Of a stretch of 64,000 nt of DNA, positions 27,353-36,622 are shown piece after piece. The position numbers and the translations under genes were made by a program. Source of the DNA: Methylobacter sp. (GTDB taxonomy: Bacteria; Pseudomonadota; Gammaproteobacteria; Methylococcales; Methylomonadaceae); contig NZ_SCTW01000060.1 in the NCBI RefSeq assembly GCF_004322395.1, positions 83,240 to 147,239 of the forward strand, given 5' to 3'. The notes under the pieces are model-generated. The model worked only from the letters and a program-made list of their open reading frames with translations, was not told the DNA's origin and did not search any database. The stretch's first letter is position 1. Each line of letters begins with the position of its first letter.

Positions 27353-28138
27353 TTATTGATGCATGTTGACTTCCAGAGCTTTATCATCGGTAAAAACCGT
27401 TTCGGTTTTGCGCCATTTTATAAGTTCTAACATTCCATTGGTGTGTTCCACTATGGCAGTGCAGCTTTCCACGAAATCGCCGGTGTTGATATATAAAAAA
27501 CCGTCTATCTCCTTAATTTCAGCATGGTGTATATGCCCGCAAATAACGCCATCCAGGTTTTGGTCTTTAAGCGTATTGACGATGCTTTCTTCGTAATCGG
27601 AAATAAACTGAACCACATTCTTGACTTTAAATTTGACAAAAGCAGCAAGGGAGAAGCTTGTTTGTATGCCAAACCAAAGCCTGATCATTCGCAGCAAGCG
27701 ATTAACTTCAATTAGAAAGTCATATCCATTACTGCCTAGCTTGGCAAGCCACCGGTGGCAGGTAGCAATGGTGTCATATTCGTCGCCATGTACAACCAGA
27801 AATTGCTTTCCTGCGCATGTGGTATGTATGTCTGTATTTTTGACGATGATGTCGCCAAAAACATAATTGTCGTATTGCCTGACGTTTTCGTCATGGTTGC
27901 CGGGTATATAGATGACTTGACAACCATGCCTGGCCTTACGCAGGACTTTTTGAATCACCGTATTATGATCTCTGGGCCAATACATCTTCTTGGAAAGCGA
28001 CCAAAAATCGATAATGTCGCCCACTAAATAAAGTTTTTCACTGTCGTTGTATTTTAGAAAATCGAGTAAAACATCGGCTTGGCATTGGGTGGAACCCAAA
28101 TGCAGATCGGAAATCCAGATAGTTCTGTAGGAGTTCAT
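27353..28138 (-). CDS. PlcP/LpxH-like metallophosphoesterase, second paralogue
   Basis: A 261-aa relative of the protein at 2059. The metal motifs DLHLG, GDIIDFW, GNHDE, HGDEYD and GHIHHAE are all intact. Both proteins share SFSLAAFVKFKVKN/AFLKHKVKN-type central helices, so they are paralogues. The adjacent MGDG-synthase-like gene strongly suggests the PlcP role: removing phosphate-containing headgroups to give diacylglycerol for glycolipid synthesis. LpxH-type hydrolysis of UDP-diacylglucosamine is the alternative. Only a weak PHO-like pair (CCCTCAT, TTGTAAT) precedes it on its own strand. Confidence 0.8.
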   Translation of the reverse strand: MNSYRTIWISDLHLGSTQCQADVLLDFLKYNDSEKLYLVGDIIDFWSLSKKMYWPRDHNTVIQKVLRKARHGCQVIYIPGNHDENVRQYDNYVFGDIIVKNTDIHTTCAGKQFLVVHGDEYDTIATCHRWLAKLGSNGYDFLIEVNRLLRMIRLWFGIQTSFSLAAFVKFKVKNVVQFISDYEESIVNTLKDQNLDGVICGHIHHAEIKEIDGFLYINTGDFVESCTAIVEHTNGMLELIKWRKTETVFTDDKALEVNMHQ

Positions 28139-28362
28139 ATTTATAACCAGACTGTTAACAGTATATTACAAGCATATGAGGGTGCTATTTATAGGGTTAT
28201 CGTGGCTCACCAAAGAAATTGAATTTGTTTTTGCATGGCTCTGGGTGGTTTGTTCCGAGGGCTGCACGAATCACGTCATACAGCAAAAGAATTATCCAAG
28301 AAAGGCCAGCTTTTGAATGTTAGCAGACGCACATGAAAGTTATATTACAAGTCCCCATTACA

Positions 28363-28396
28363 CCGTCACAAAACTGTCAAAAAGCAAAGTTATACT
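28363..28396 (+). promoter_or_regulatory. Candidate PHO box and -10 for the GNAT–nitrilase gene
   Basis: CCGTCAC (28363) and CTGTCAA (28374) are separated by AAAA at the 11-bp period of PhoB sites; each matches consensus at 6 of 7 positions. TATACT (28391-28396), a good -10, follows after exactly 10 nt. The predicted transcript would begin about 28402-28404, almost at the ATG at 28405, so the message would be leaderless or nearly so. Confidence 0.6.
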
Positions 28397-28404
28397 TTTT
28401 GACT

Positions 28405-29934
28405 ATGAGAAAAGACAAAATCAAGAAACACAAGCTTCTACTTCGTCATCTAACTTTTGATGATTACGACAATCTTGCGATTCTAATGGAGCATGTCTAC
28501 GGTAATTTGGGCGGTGCCTGGAAAAAAGACCAGTACGCTTCACAAATCACCCGTTTCCCTGAAGGACAGATTGTCATTGAGGATAATGGTCAGTTAGTGG
28601 CCGCTGCACTAAGTATGATCGTTGATTATAATCGCTTTGGCGATGTTCATACCTATGCTCAAATTACCAGTAATGGCTATCTGACTCATCACGATCCGTT
28701 GGGCGATACTTTGTATGGCGTCGATATTTTCGTCCATCCGAAGTATAGAGGCCTACGCTTAGGCCGAAGATTATACGATGCGCGCAAGGAACTATGCCGA
28801 AACCTGAACCTGCGCCGGTTTATTGCCGGTGGACGGATTCCCGGTTATGCGAAATACGCCGATACGCTAACGCCGGTGCGTTATATCGAAGAAGTCAAAA
28901 GTCGGGAGATATTCGATCCGGTGCTTTCATTTCAACTGTTTAACGGTTTTCATGTCCGTAAACTGCTGACAGGCTATCTTCCCGTAGATGTCGAGTCGAA
29001 GGGCTATGCTACGCTTCTTGAATGGCTCAATCTCGATTATGTCGAGAAAACGCCCTCGCTTGGCGGTTCCAAACATATTATCCGTTTAGGCGTTGTGCAA
29101 TGGCAGATGCGAACCTTGACCAGCGTCGAAGAGTTGCTCAAGCATGCCGAATTTTTTATCGATGCGGTGGCCGGTTATCATGCCGATTTTGTGCTCTTCC
29201 CCGAGTACATGAGTGCGCCGCTGATGGGGTTATTTAACGATAAAAATCCTCCCGATGCGATCCGTGCCTTGGCGGGTTTTACCAGTGAAATCCGCAATGG
29301 CTTATTGGACATGGCCATGTCTTACAATATTAATATTATTGCCGGTTCCATGCCCGAGTATAGCGCCCATGAACTCTATAATGTGTCGTGGCTGCTAAGG
29401 CGTGACGGCACTTTTGAAGCGCAATACAAAATTCACGTTACGACTGATGAAGTCAGTTGCTGGGGCGTGCAAGGCGGTGATGCGCTAAAAGTGTTCGATA
29501 CCGATTGCGGCAAGATTGCGGTATTGATTTGCTATGATTCCGAGTTCCCGGAACTTGCCCGCTTAGCGACTATCCAGGGTGCGCAAATCATTTTCGTGCC
29601 GTTCTGGACCGACACCAAAAATGCCTACCAACGGGTGCGTTATTGCTCTCATGCCCGCGCTATTGAAAATGAATGTTTTGTGGCGATTACCGGCAGCGTC
29701 GGCAACTTGCCGCATGCTGAGAACATGGACATTCAATATGCGCAAGCAGCTATTTTCAGTCCCAGCGATTTTTCATTTCCGCATGACGCGATATTAGCGG
29801 AAGCGACGCCAAACACTGAAATGACGTTGATCGCCGATGTCAATTTGGATTTATTAAAACAGGTTCGCACACGAGGTGCTGCCCGCAATCTCGAGAATCG
29901 GCGGCCGGATTTGTATCGTTTGGAGTGGTTTTAA
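28405..29934 (+). CDS. GNAT acetyltransferase–nitrilase fusion protein
   Basis: A 509-aa fusion. Residues 10-185 are a GNAT domain (FVHPKYRGLRLGRRLYDARKEL is the acetyl-CoA loop). Residues about 230-505 are a carbon-nitrogen hydrolase with the Glu-Lys-Cys triad: FPEYMSAP (Glu), YKIHVTTDE (Lys) and LICYDSEFPE (Cys). Such bifunctional proteins are widespread but poorly characterised. The ATG at 28405 is chosen because the earlier in-frame ATG at 28333 lies upstream of a PHO-box-like promoter. It is divergent from plcP–agt-like genes, so an amide- or acyl-transfer step tied to phosphate stress is possible, but this is speculation. Confidence 0.85.
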   Translation: MRKDKIKKHKLLLRHLTFDDYDNLAILMEHVYGNLGGAWKKDQYASQITRFPEGQIVIEDNGQLVAAALSMIVDYNRFGDVHTYAQITSNGYLTHHDPLGDTLYGVDIFVHPKYRGLRLGRRLYDARKELCRNLNLRRFIAGGRIPGYAKYADTLTPVRYIEEVKSREIFDPVLSFQLFNGFHVRKLLTGYLPVDVESKGYATLLEWLNLDYVEKTPSLGGSKHIIRLGVVQWQMRTLTSVEELLKHAEFFIDAVAGYHADFVLFPEYMSAPLMGLFNDKNPPDAIRALAGFTSEIRNGLLDMAMSYNINIIAGSMPEYSAHELYNVSWLLRRDGTFEAQYKIHVTTDEVSCWGVQGGDALKVFDTDCGKIAVLICYDSEFPELARLATIQGAQIIFVPFWTDTKNAYQRVRYCSHARAIENECFVAITGSVGNLPHAENMDIQYAQAAIFSPSDFSFPHDAILAEATPNTEMTLIADVNLDLLKQVRTRGAARNLENRRPDLYRLEWF

Positions 29935-30357
29935 AAGTAGGTCAATTTCTAATGCATCATCATCGGCAGTTGCGATGTGAGGATCGTAAAGCCAGTTGTA
30001 GATACACCGTAACATCACCGTTAAGTTCTGATGTTACGCATTGTCCGCGAAAACCGAAAAAAGGCGATTTGAGCAGAGATAACGAGCAGTTACCGATGTG
30101 GGTAGGGCGTGCCGTGCGCGCCTTTAGGATCTGAAGGCGCGCACGGCACGCCCTACGGCATATTGCTTAAGCTGGACAATCGGTGATCTATCTTTTTCGC
30201 GGCTGTAATGCAGACTGCGTAACATCAGTTAAGTTGATAAATACGCCGATTCCCAAGCACAACAATAGCAATTCGGCAACTCTCTCTACACAGGGCAAAA
30301 ATTAACAAGGCCAGTGTGCGTAACATAAAAAATCAAATTTTCTTTCAGGATTAAGTC
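29935..30357. other. 423-bp gap with repeats before glycogen phosphorylase
   Basis: No gene. It holds the GTAGGGCG palindrome and several scattered GCGTAACAT/ATGTTACGCA words, which also occur near 3350, 3440, 3590, 3855 and 39960. The phosphorylase leader has CAGGA before its ATG. Confidence 0.5.
30102..30156. repeat. GTAGGGCG-type palindrome with 23-bp perfect arms
   Basis: The arms 30102-30124 and 30134-30156 are perfect complements (GTAGGGCGTGCCGTGCGCGC...), loop 9 nt. Same family as 1841-1933. Confidence 0.9.
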
Positions 30358-32871
30358 ATGCCCACCAATAAATTCGTAATTAGCAAACCCAAACCATCAA
30401 TCACCAAACTTCCCGAACAGGGCAGAAAAAAAACGGATTTTATTGACGATTTCAAACAATATTATGTCCATCTGCTGGGCAGGGACGAAAATTGCCGGTC
30501 GCCTTACTATGCCGGAGAAGCCTTGTCGCAGGCAATTCGCGACCGCTTGATGGAGCGCTGGAAGATCACGCATCAAACTTATAAAAGCAACGACTGTAGA
30601 CGGGGCTATTATTTGTCTATGGAGTTTCTTATGGGGCGGAGTTTGAGCAATGCGATGCTTAATCTGGGCGTAACCGATACCGTTACCCAAGCCATGTACG
30701 ATCTCGGCATTGCGATTGAAGAGCTGATCAGCAGTGAGCAGGATGCAGGGCTTGGCAACGGCGGGCTGGGGCGTCTCGCAGCTTGTTTTATAGACAGCTG
30801 CGCGACTTTGCAACTGCCGGTTATCGGTTACGGCTTACGTTACGAATACGGCATGTTTACCCAAACCGTCGTCAACGGCGAACAGGTCGAAAAACCCGAC
30901 CATTGGCTGCGTCATGGTAACGTCTGGGAAATTGAGCGACTGGAATATTCGCATTCCATTAAATTCGGCGGCCATACCGAAATCCAAACCGATGAAAATG
31001 GCAACCAACGGCATTGCTGGATGTCTACCAGTAATGTGCTGGCAGTGCCTTTCGATACGCCGATACCCGGTTACCAAAACGGCACCGTCAATTCATTGCG
31101 GCTGTGGAAAGCCGTGGCTACCGAAGAATTCAATCTGGATGAGTTTAATGCCGGTGATTATGCCGAAGCCGTCGCGGCAAAAAATACCGCCGAAAATATC
31201 ACCATGGTGCTGTACCCGAATGACGCCAATGAAAACGGCAAAGAGCTGAGATTACGGCAACAATATTTCCTGGCTTCCGCCAGTTTGCAGGATGTGCTTG
31301 CCCATTGGGTAGGCGGCGTACACGGCAATGATTTCAGCCGGTTTGCCGAAAAAAACTGCTTCCAGTTAAACGACACCCATCCGAGTATTGCAGTTGCCGA
31401 ATTGATGCGTCTGCTGATGGACATGCACGGCTTGACTTGGGATCAAGCGTGGACAATCACCAAAAACACCATGGCCTATACTAACCACACCTTGCTGCCC
31501 GAAGCGTTGGAAAAATGGCCGGTTAGCTTGATGCAACGGTTACTGCCGCGGCTGATGGAGATTATTTTTGAAATTAACGCCTGTTTCATGGCTGAAGTTG
31601 CAATGCGTTGGCCCGCCGATAACGAGCGTTTAAGCAGGATGTCGATTATCGAGGAAGGCGATCAGCAACAGGTAAGAATGGCCTATCTGGCTATAGTCGG
31701 CAGTTTTTCCGTGAACGGCGTTGCAAAGTTGCATTCCCAGTTATTGCAGCAAAATTTATTCAGCGACTTTTACGCCTTGTGGCCGCAAAAATTCAACAAT
31801 AAAACCAATGGCGTGACGCCACGGCGCTGGTTGTCCGCCTGCAACCCGGAGTTGGCAAGCCTGATCACGGAAACCATAGGCGACCTTTGGATTACCGATT
31901 TATCGCAACTGAAAAGACTGGAACCCTACGCTGAAAATGCCCAATTCCGGCAACGCTGGCGCGCCATCAAACAAGCCGCAAAACAGCGTTTGATCGACTA
32001 TAAAAAAAGCAAGCACGACACCGAACTGCATTTGAGTGTCGATGCCTTGTTCGATGTGCAGGTTAAACGTATTCATGAATACAAGCGTCAGCTGCTCAAT
32101 GTATTGCATGTTATTCATCTTTATAACTGTATCAAAAAAGGCGATACGGACAGGGTGCCAAGATGCGTATTAATCGGCGGCAAAGCCGCTCCGGGTTATC
32201 GCATGGCAAAAAAGACCATCAAACTGATCAACAATGTTGCGCAGATTATTAATTCGGACCCGGCCGTAGGCGATAAATTAACTTTGTTGTTCTTGCCGGA
32301 TTATCGCGTTTCGGCTATGGAAAAAATATGTCCAGGCGCCGATTTGTCCGAACAAATATCCACGGCCGGTAAGGAAGCATCGGGCACCGGCAACATGAAG
32401 CTGATGATGAACGGCGCGATCACCATCGGCACACTGGATGGCGCGAACATTGAAATCCGTGAAGAAGTGGGCGATGAAAACTTCTTTTTGTTCGGCTTGA
32501 CCGAAGAGCAAATCGAAGCAAGAAGAGCCCACTACGACCCGCTTGAAATGATCGAACAGGATGAAGACTTGCAGCAGGTCATGCGTCTTCTGGAGTCCGG
32601 ATATTTTAACCAGTTCGAACCGGGCATATTCGATGATCTGATCAACTCGATAAAAAGCCCGTACGATCCCTGGATGACGATTGCCGATTTCAGGAGTTTT
32701 ATCGATGCCCAAAAACGCGTTGAAGATGCCTATCGGGACAAGGACCATTGGACCAAAATGAGCATTTTAAATTGCGCGAACAGCGGCAAGTTTTCTACCG
32801 ACAGGACGATTGGCGAATACAACCGGGATATATGGAAATTAGAACCGCAGCCATCGGTAAAGGGCAAATAA
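30358..32871 (+). CDS. glgP: Glycogen phosphorylase, first paralogue
   Basis: An 837-aa GT35 enzyme that releases glucose-1-phosphate from alpha-1,4-glucan, using pyridoxal phosphate. The PLP-binding region is [23 protein letters not shown] with the Schiff-base Lys in MKLMMNG. Also visible are [31 protein letters not shown] and the substrate segment of [14 protein letters not shown]. Length is normal. A closely similar copy is at 46103. The two share long identical blocks, including the PLP site, but diverge in the linker near residue 570. Confidence 0.95.
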   Translation: MPTNKFVISKPKPSITKLPEQGRKKTDFIDDFKQYYVHLLGRDENCRSPYYAGEALSQAIRDRLMERWKITHQTYKSNDCRRGYYLSMEFLMGRSLSNAMLNLGVTDTVTQAMYDLGIAIEELISSEQDAGLGNGGLGRLAACFIDSCATLQLPVIGYGLRYEYGMFTQTVVNGEQVEKPDHWLRHGNVWEIERLEYSHSIKFGGHTEIQTDENGNQRHCWMSTSNVLAVPFDTPIPGYQNGTVNSLRLWKAVATEEFNLDEFNAGDYAEAVAAKNTAENITMVLYPNDANENGKELRLRQQYFLASASLQDVLAHWVGGVHGNDFSRFAEKNCFQLNDTHPSIAVAELMRLLMDMHGLTWDQAWTITKNTMAYTNHTLLPEALEKWPVSLMQRLLPRLMEIIFEINACFMAEVAMRWPADNERLSRMSIIEEGDQQQVRMAYLAIVGSFSVNGVAKLHSQLLQQNLFSDFYALWPQKFNNKTNGVTPRRWLSACNPELASLITETIGDLWITDLSQLKRLEPYAENAQFRQRWRAIKQAAKQRLIDYKKSKHDTELHLSVDALFDVQVKRIHEYKRQLLNVLHVIHLYNCIKKGDTDRVPRCVLIGGKAAPGYRMAKKTIKLINNVAQIINSDPAVGDKLTLLFLPDYRVSAMEKICPGADLSEQISTAGKEASGTGNMKLMMNGAITIGTLDGANIEIREEVGDENFFLFGLTEEQIEARRAHYDPLEMIEQDEDLQQVMRLLESGYFNQFEPGIFDDLINSIKSPYDPWMTIADFRSFIDAQKRVEDAYRDKDHWTKMSILNCANSGKFSTDRTIGEYNRDIWKLEPQPSVKGK

Positions 32872-33213
32872 TCGCAGATGTCGATTTTACCAAAAGTAGA
32901 TGTTTCTACCTTCTGCATCCGTGTAGTCGTCACTTCGTGTCTCCAGCAGGAGAGGGAGAGCTTAATGGGGCAGTACGCATTGTGTGCCATAAGCTCGAAA
33001 GTAAGTGTTTCCGCAAGCAATACGCTGTTTACATAACCAGGCTCGAGCGAAACTAAGCGCTGATAAGTATTCGTACATATCCAAAAACGCTAAGTTAACG
33101 GTTAAGCTATCTGTTCTCCAATGATAATGTTTAAAGTCTCAGGGGAACAAAGCAACTTCACTCCCTCCTTTTTGTTTATCTACGTATTAAAGCTCTTCGG
33201 CAAGAACACTACT

Positions 33214-33456
33214 ATGACAATACAAATTGAATTTACTTCGGAAACATTAGGAATTTTAAAAAAGGAAAGACATACTCACCCGGTCCCCTTGGTTCGGCGG
33301 CGTCTGCAAGCGCTGTGGCTAAAAAGCCGTGGCCTGCCTAATCATAAGATTGCGTTATTGGTTGGTGTTTATGAACGTACTTTGCGCGATTACTTTCAGT
33401 TGTATAACCAAAGCGGCGTGGAAGGATTGAAAAGCCTACACTTCTGTTTCGGTTAA
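33214..33456 (+). pseudogene. IS630-type transposase N-terminal remnant
   Basis: An 80-residue frame starting MTIQIEFTSET. It has the helix-turn-helix of IS630/Tc1-like transposases: VRRRLQALWLKSRGLPNHKIALLVGV and then RTLRDYFQLYNQSGVEGL. It ends abruptly before the DDE catalytic domain, which is absent. The surrounding 620-bp gap after glycogen phosphorylase shows no other gene. The same type of fragment can act as a solo HTH, but decay is more likely. Confidence 0.7.
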
Positions 33457-33499
33457 AAAATAAATCGATGCTTGCCTGAATGATTCACCATTCAGCATC
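33453..33499 (-). terminator. Possible terminator of the P450 gene
   Basis: On the minus strand, ATGCTGAATG, a short loop and CATTCAGG-CAAGCAT make an imperfect stem, followed by TTTATTTTTTAA. The stem overlaps the P450 stop codon. Confidence 0.5.
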
Positions 33500-34844
33500 T
33501 GCTTCGAATTGCTAATTTTGCCGGAACCCCGCCTTTCGGTTTCAGCGTTACCGCCATTTCAATTTCGGCTTCATCCGTATTGAGCAGCTGCAAATCAAAA
33601 TGCTGAATAATCATGCTCAACAAAAGCTGGCTTTCCAGTAACGCAAAATGATTGCCGATACAGATGCGCTCGCCGGTTCCAAACGGCATGAATGAAAAAC
33701 GGCGATTCTCATCGCTTAAAAAGCGTTCGGGATCGAACTGTTCAGGCTGTTGCCAGAAATCCGGGTGATGGTGAATATTGTAAATACTGAAAATCGCCAG
33801 CCTGCCTTGTTTCAATGAATAGCCATCAAGCTCGGTATTTTTGTTGATCCGGCGCATCATAATGCCGACAGGCGGGCGAATGCGCATCGATTCATTCAGT
33901 ACGGCTCTGGTATAGACAAGCTGCTGCAAGTCTTCCGCTGTTGGGACTTTACCTTGCACTAAGGTATCGAGTTCTTGACGCAATTTAGCCAATACATCCG
34001 GATGGCGGGCCAGTAAATACAGCGTCCAGGTTAACAAGTTGGCGGTGGTTTCATGGCCTGCGGTAAAAATGGTAATGACTTCATCACGAACCTGTTTGTC
34101 GGACATAAGTTCGCCATTGTCATCGCTTGCGTTCAGCAACATATCCAATAAATCATTGTGTTCTGCTGGTTGGGCACGGCGCTGCTCGATGATCCCGTAA
34201 ATGACATCATCTACTACCGCGCTTGCCGCATTAAATTCCCGATTGGCCTGAGTGGGTATAAATAACGGCATGCGTAAAGGATTCATGACCGATTTGGCCG
34301 CATACCGGAGCAGCGTGTCTAAAGCAGGCGCAATGTGTTCGATTTTATCGAGAACGCTGGTGCTGAACATGGTTTGAGTGATCACTTCAAGCGTCACCTG
34401 CATCATTTCATCGGCGAGATTAACCTGCGCCCCGTCGCCCAATAGCTGCCACCTGGTTAATAAGTTATTTCCGGCAGTGACGATTTGCGGGAGTAAGGAT
34501 GCCAAATTACTCCTCTGGAAAACCGGCTGCATTAAGCGCCGCTGTCTTTGCCATAAATCGCCCTGACTGGTTACTAATCCTTGCCCTAACACCAACGCCA
34601 GACCGGTGGGTTTTTTAGGATCATACATTTTGACAAAGACATCGCTTTGTTTGATTAAAGCCTGTTCGATCAGCTTTGGGTGACTGATTAAATAAAAATA
34701 GCGAATCGCCAATCTAAAACTGACTAAATCGCCATAATCACGCTTCCAGTCGCAAAGCGCTTGGAACGGATTAGCTTTCATTTGGCGTAAATTGCCTAGT
34801 AAAAATTCGCCTTTGATTTTTGGGATTGGTTGGTTTTGTGGCAT
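33492..34844 (-). CDS. Cytochrome P450
   Basis: A 450-aa P450 from the ATG at 34844; a TTG 15 codons upstream is also open. The I-helix oxygen-activation motif is TAGHETTAN. The K-helix ExxR is in NESMRIRPP, and the haem-binding loop is FMPFGTGERICIGNHFA with the axial Cys. There is no membrane anchor, so it is a soluble bacterial monooxygenase using ferredoxin or flavodoxin partners; a flavodoxin gene lies about 4.5 kb away. Such CYP110/CYP102-like enzymes often hydroxylate fatty acids or terpenes; the substrate is not predictable. Monocistronic. Confidence 0.9.
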   Translation of the reverse strand: MPQNQPIPKIKGEFLLGNLRQMKANPFQALCDWKRDYGDLVSFRLAIRYFYLISHPKLIEQALIKQSDVFVKMYDPKKPTGLALVLGQGLVTSQGDLWQRQRRLMQPVFQRSNLASLLPQIVTAGNNLLTRWQLLGDGAQVNLADEMMQVTLEVITQTMFSTSVLDKIEHIAPALDTLLRYAAKSVMNPLRMPLFIPTQANREFNAASAVVDDVIYGIIEQRRAQPAEHNDLLDMLLNASDDNGELMSDKQVRDEVITIFTAGHETTANLLTWTLYLLARHPDVLAKLRQELDTLVQGKVPTAEDLQQLVYTRAVLNESMRIRPPVGIMMRRINKNTELDGYSLKQGRLAIFSIYNIHHHPDFWQQPEQFDPERFLSDENRRFSFMPFGTGERICIGNHFALLESQLLLSMIIQHFDLQLLNTDEAEIEMAVTLKPKGGVPAKLAIRSRC

Positions 34845-35025
34845 GGTCAATACGGTTAGAGGTTTTAGTTTCGGTAGAGCTAAGCCCAATAAAGTAACAA
34901 GCTGGTCTTTTCATCGCCGCATTGTCGCCGAATCGACGGAAGGTGTGATTGCAAGACCAGTGCTTTTCCTTTAAGGTTAAGCTGTTCATGGTAAAGACGC
35001 AATATCAATCACAGGTACTTCCTAT

Positions 35026-35241
35026 ATGAGCATCGAAGAACTTCACAAGTTATCCGCCGCAGAAAAGCTAAAGATTATCGAGGCGCTTTGGGGCGATTTG
35101 GTCGGTGACGAAGATAATCTCTCCAGCCCGTCTTGGCATGAAACCGAACTCATAAAGACTGAAAAAAAATTTCTCTCCGGCGACATTGAAGTACTGGATT
35201 GGCAACAAGCAAAGAAAGAATTACGTTCTCGATTTGAATGA
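35026..35241 (+). CDS. Addiction-module antitoxin component (TIGR02574-like)
   Basis: A 71-aa protein with the pattern LHKLSAAEKLKIIEALWGDL, a Trp-rich middle and DWQQAKKELRSRF at the end. This is the small addiction-module component usually found before RelE/ParE-type toxins. Its stop overlaps an ATG (ATGA) of the toxin frame, but that toxin frame is broken right after the start. Confidence 0.8.
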   Translation: MSIEELHKLSAAEKLKIIEALWGDLVGDEDNLSSPSWHETELIKTEKKFLSGDIEVLDWQQAKKELRSRFE

Positions 35242-35535
35242 AAGTTCAGGTTCTGGTCAGCTATAGAAGACCTTGCCGCAGGCCGAAAGTTTTATGATCG
35301 TCAAGAAGCAGGCGTAGGCGACTATTTTTTCGACAGCCTTTTTGCCGAAATCGATTCACTGGCACTTTACGGCGGGATTCATTCGATTCATTTCGGATTT
35401 CATCGGCTGCTGGCAAAGCATTTTCCTTACGCAATTTATTACAAAATAATTGATAACAAAGCTACCGTCTTTCGTGTTCTTGATTGTAGGCATAACCCAA
35501 ATAGACTTCGTAAAGTTTTTGAAGAAATGAGTTAG
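35238..35535 (+). pseudogene. RelE/ParE-type toxin, frameshifted at codon 2-3
   Basis: From the overlapping ATG the frame closes after 19 codons. One base later a 97-codon frame is open to the TAG at 35533: KFRFWSAIEDLAAGRKFYDRQ, then LYGGIHSIHFGFHRLLAKHFP and VFRVLDCRHNPNRLRK, a full ParE/RelE toxin. ATGAAAGTTC instead of ATGAAGTTC (one extra A) explains it, and no in-frame start exists upstream. Either the toxin is inactivated or translation slips on the A-run. Confidence 0.75.
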
Positions 35536-35727
35536 CGCAAAATGTGGGGCAACGGAAAAGTTGTTACTCGACCTGTTTGGATTCTATCTAATTGATTGAT
35601 TAAGGAAACTTATTTTTAGTAGTGGCTATGGAGAACAAAGGTTACTGAAATTGGTAAAATTTGCACTGCCGGCTTACCAGCCTAATAAACAGACAAAGCG
35701 ACTCAAAATAAGGCAGATTATTCTTCA

Positions 35728-36510
35728 ATGACGTTACTCGATTTTTCACTTTACCAAATACTAGCTATTGCTCTTGTGTTCGCCTGGACCGGCTTTGTTC
35801 GGACCGGGCTGGGTTTCGGCGGTGCCGCGTTAGGATTACCGCTGATGTTATTTATCCATAACAATCCACTGTTATGGTTGCCTATCATCGGCGTGCATTT
35901 ATTGTTTTTCTCCGGCTTAACATTGTTTAACAGCTTGCATAATGTCGATTGGCAGTATTTGCGCTATTCTGCGATTTACATTATTCCCGCCGCCCTCATA
36001 GGTGTTTTTGGACTGCTGAATCTACCGGTCTTATGGCTGAATGGCTTTATTTATTCGGTTACCCTGTTTTATGGTTTTACCTGGTTACTTAACCGGGGCA
36101 TTAATAGTCAACATGTTTGGGCGGATAGAGGGCTGTTAATTTTAGGCGGATACATTGCCGGAATTTCCTTGACCGGCGCGCCGTTGATGGTCGCAGTCTA
36201 TATGCGCAACGTCAGCAAATACAAGTTGCGAGACACCTTGTTTATCTTATGGTTCATCTTGGTCAGCCTCAAAATGACGGCGTTTATCGCCCTATCCGTT
36301 GATTTGCACCTTCTAACGGCCCTGACGCTTTTACCTATTGCCACGATAGGACATATACTGGGCTTGAAAGCGCATAACGCTATTATGCGCAACGATTTGA
36401 TATTTAAACGCTGGATCGGCGGCGGCTTGGTTACAGTGAGTTTACTTGGGTTATGGCAGTTGTATAGCCAATTTGTTTGGGATGTTATGAAAAGCAATGG
36501 CTTGATTTGA
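35728..36510 (+). CDS. TauE/SafE-family membrane exporter
   Basis: A 260-aa polytopic membrane protein with about eight hydrophobic helices. FVRTGLGFGGAALGLPLMLF is the Gly-rich first half-repeat and GYIAGISLTGAPLMVAVYMRN the second, as in the TauE/SafE family. Members export sulfite, sulfoacetate or other organosulfur anions. It is monocistronic, with no sulfur gene adjacent (the sulfite reductase pair is 22 kb away). Substrate unassigned. Confidence 0.8.
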   Translation: MTLLDFSLYQILAIALVFAWTGFVRTGLGFGGAALGLPLMLFIHNNPLLWLPIIGVHLLFFSGLTLFNSLHNVDWQYLRYSAIYIIPAALIGVFGLLNLPVLWLNGFIYSVTLFYGFTWLLNRGINSQHVWADRGLLILGGYIAGISLTGAPLMVAVYMRNVSKYKLRDTLFILWFILVSLKMTAFIALSVDLHLLTALTLLPIATIGHILGLKAHNAIMRNDLIFKRWIGGGLVTVSLLGLWQLYSQFVWDVMKSNGLI

Positions 36511-36622
36511 TAGTTCCGTAGGTCGGACATGCTGTTTATGCCCGACAATCAGATATGCTAATAGTGTCGGGCAACGAAAAAGCTGTTGCCCTATCTACAA
36601 GGTTGCATAGGGCAAAACAAAA
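36511..36622. repeat. Dispersed repeat (GGGCAACGAAAAAGCTGTTGCCC family)
   Basis: GTAGGTCGGACATG...GCCCGACAAT and GGGCAACGAAAAAGCTGTTG form short stem-like pairs between the exporter and the NACHT gene. A degenerate relative, GGGGCAACGGAAAAGTTGTT, is at about 35552. Confidence 0.55.

Noticed and set aside
28139..28200. A PHO box for the minus-strand phosphoesterase gene (CCCTCAT, TTGTAAT pair)
   Set aside because: Only two weak units and no -10 at the expected distance; not listed as a site.
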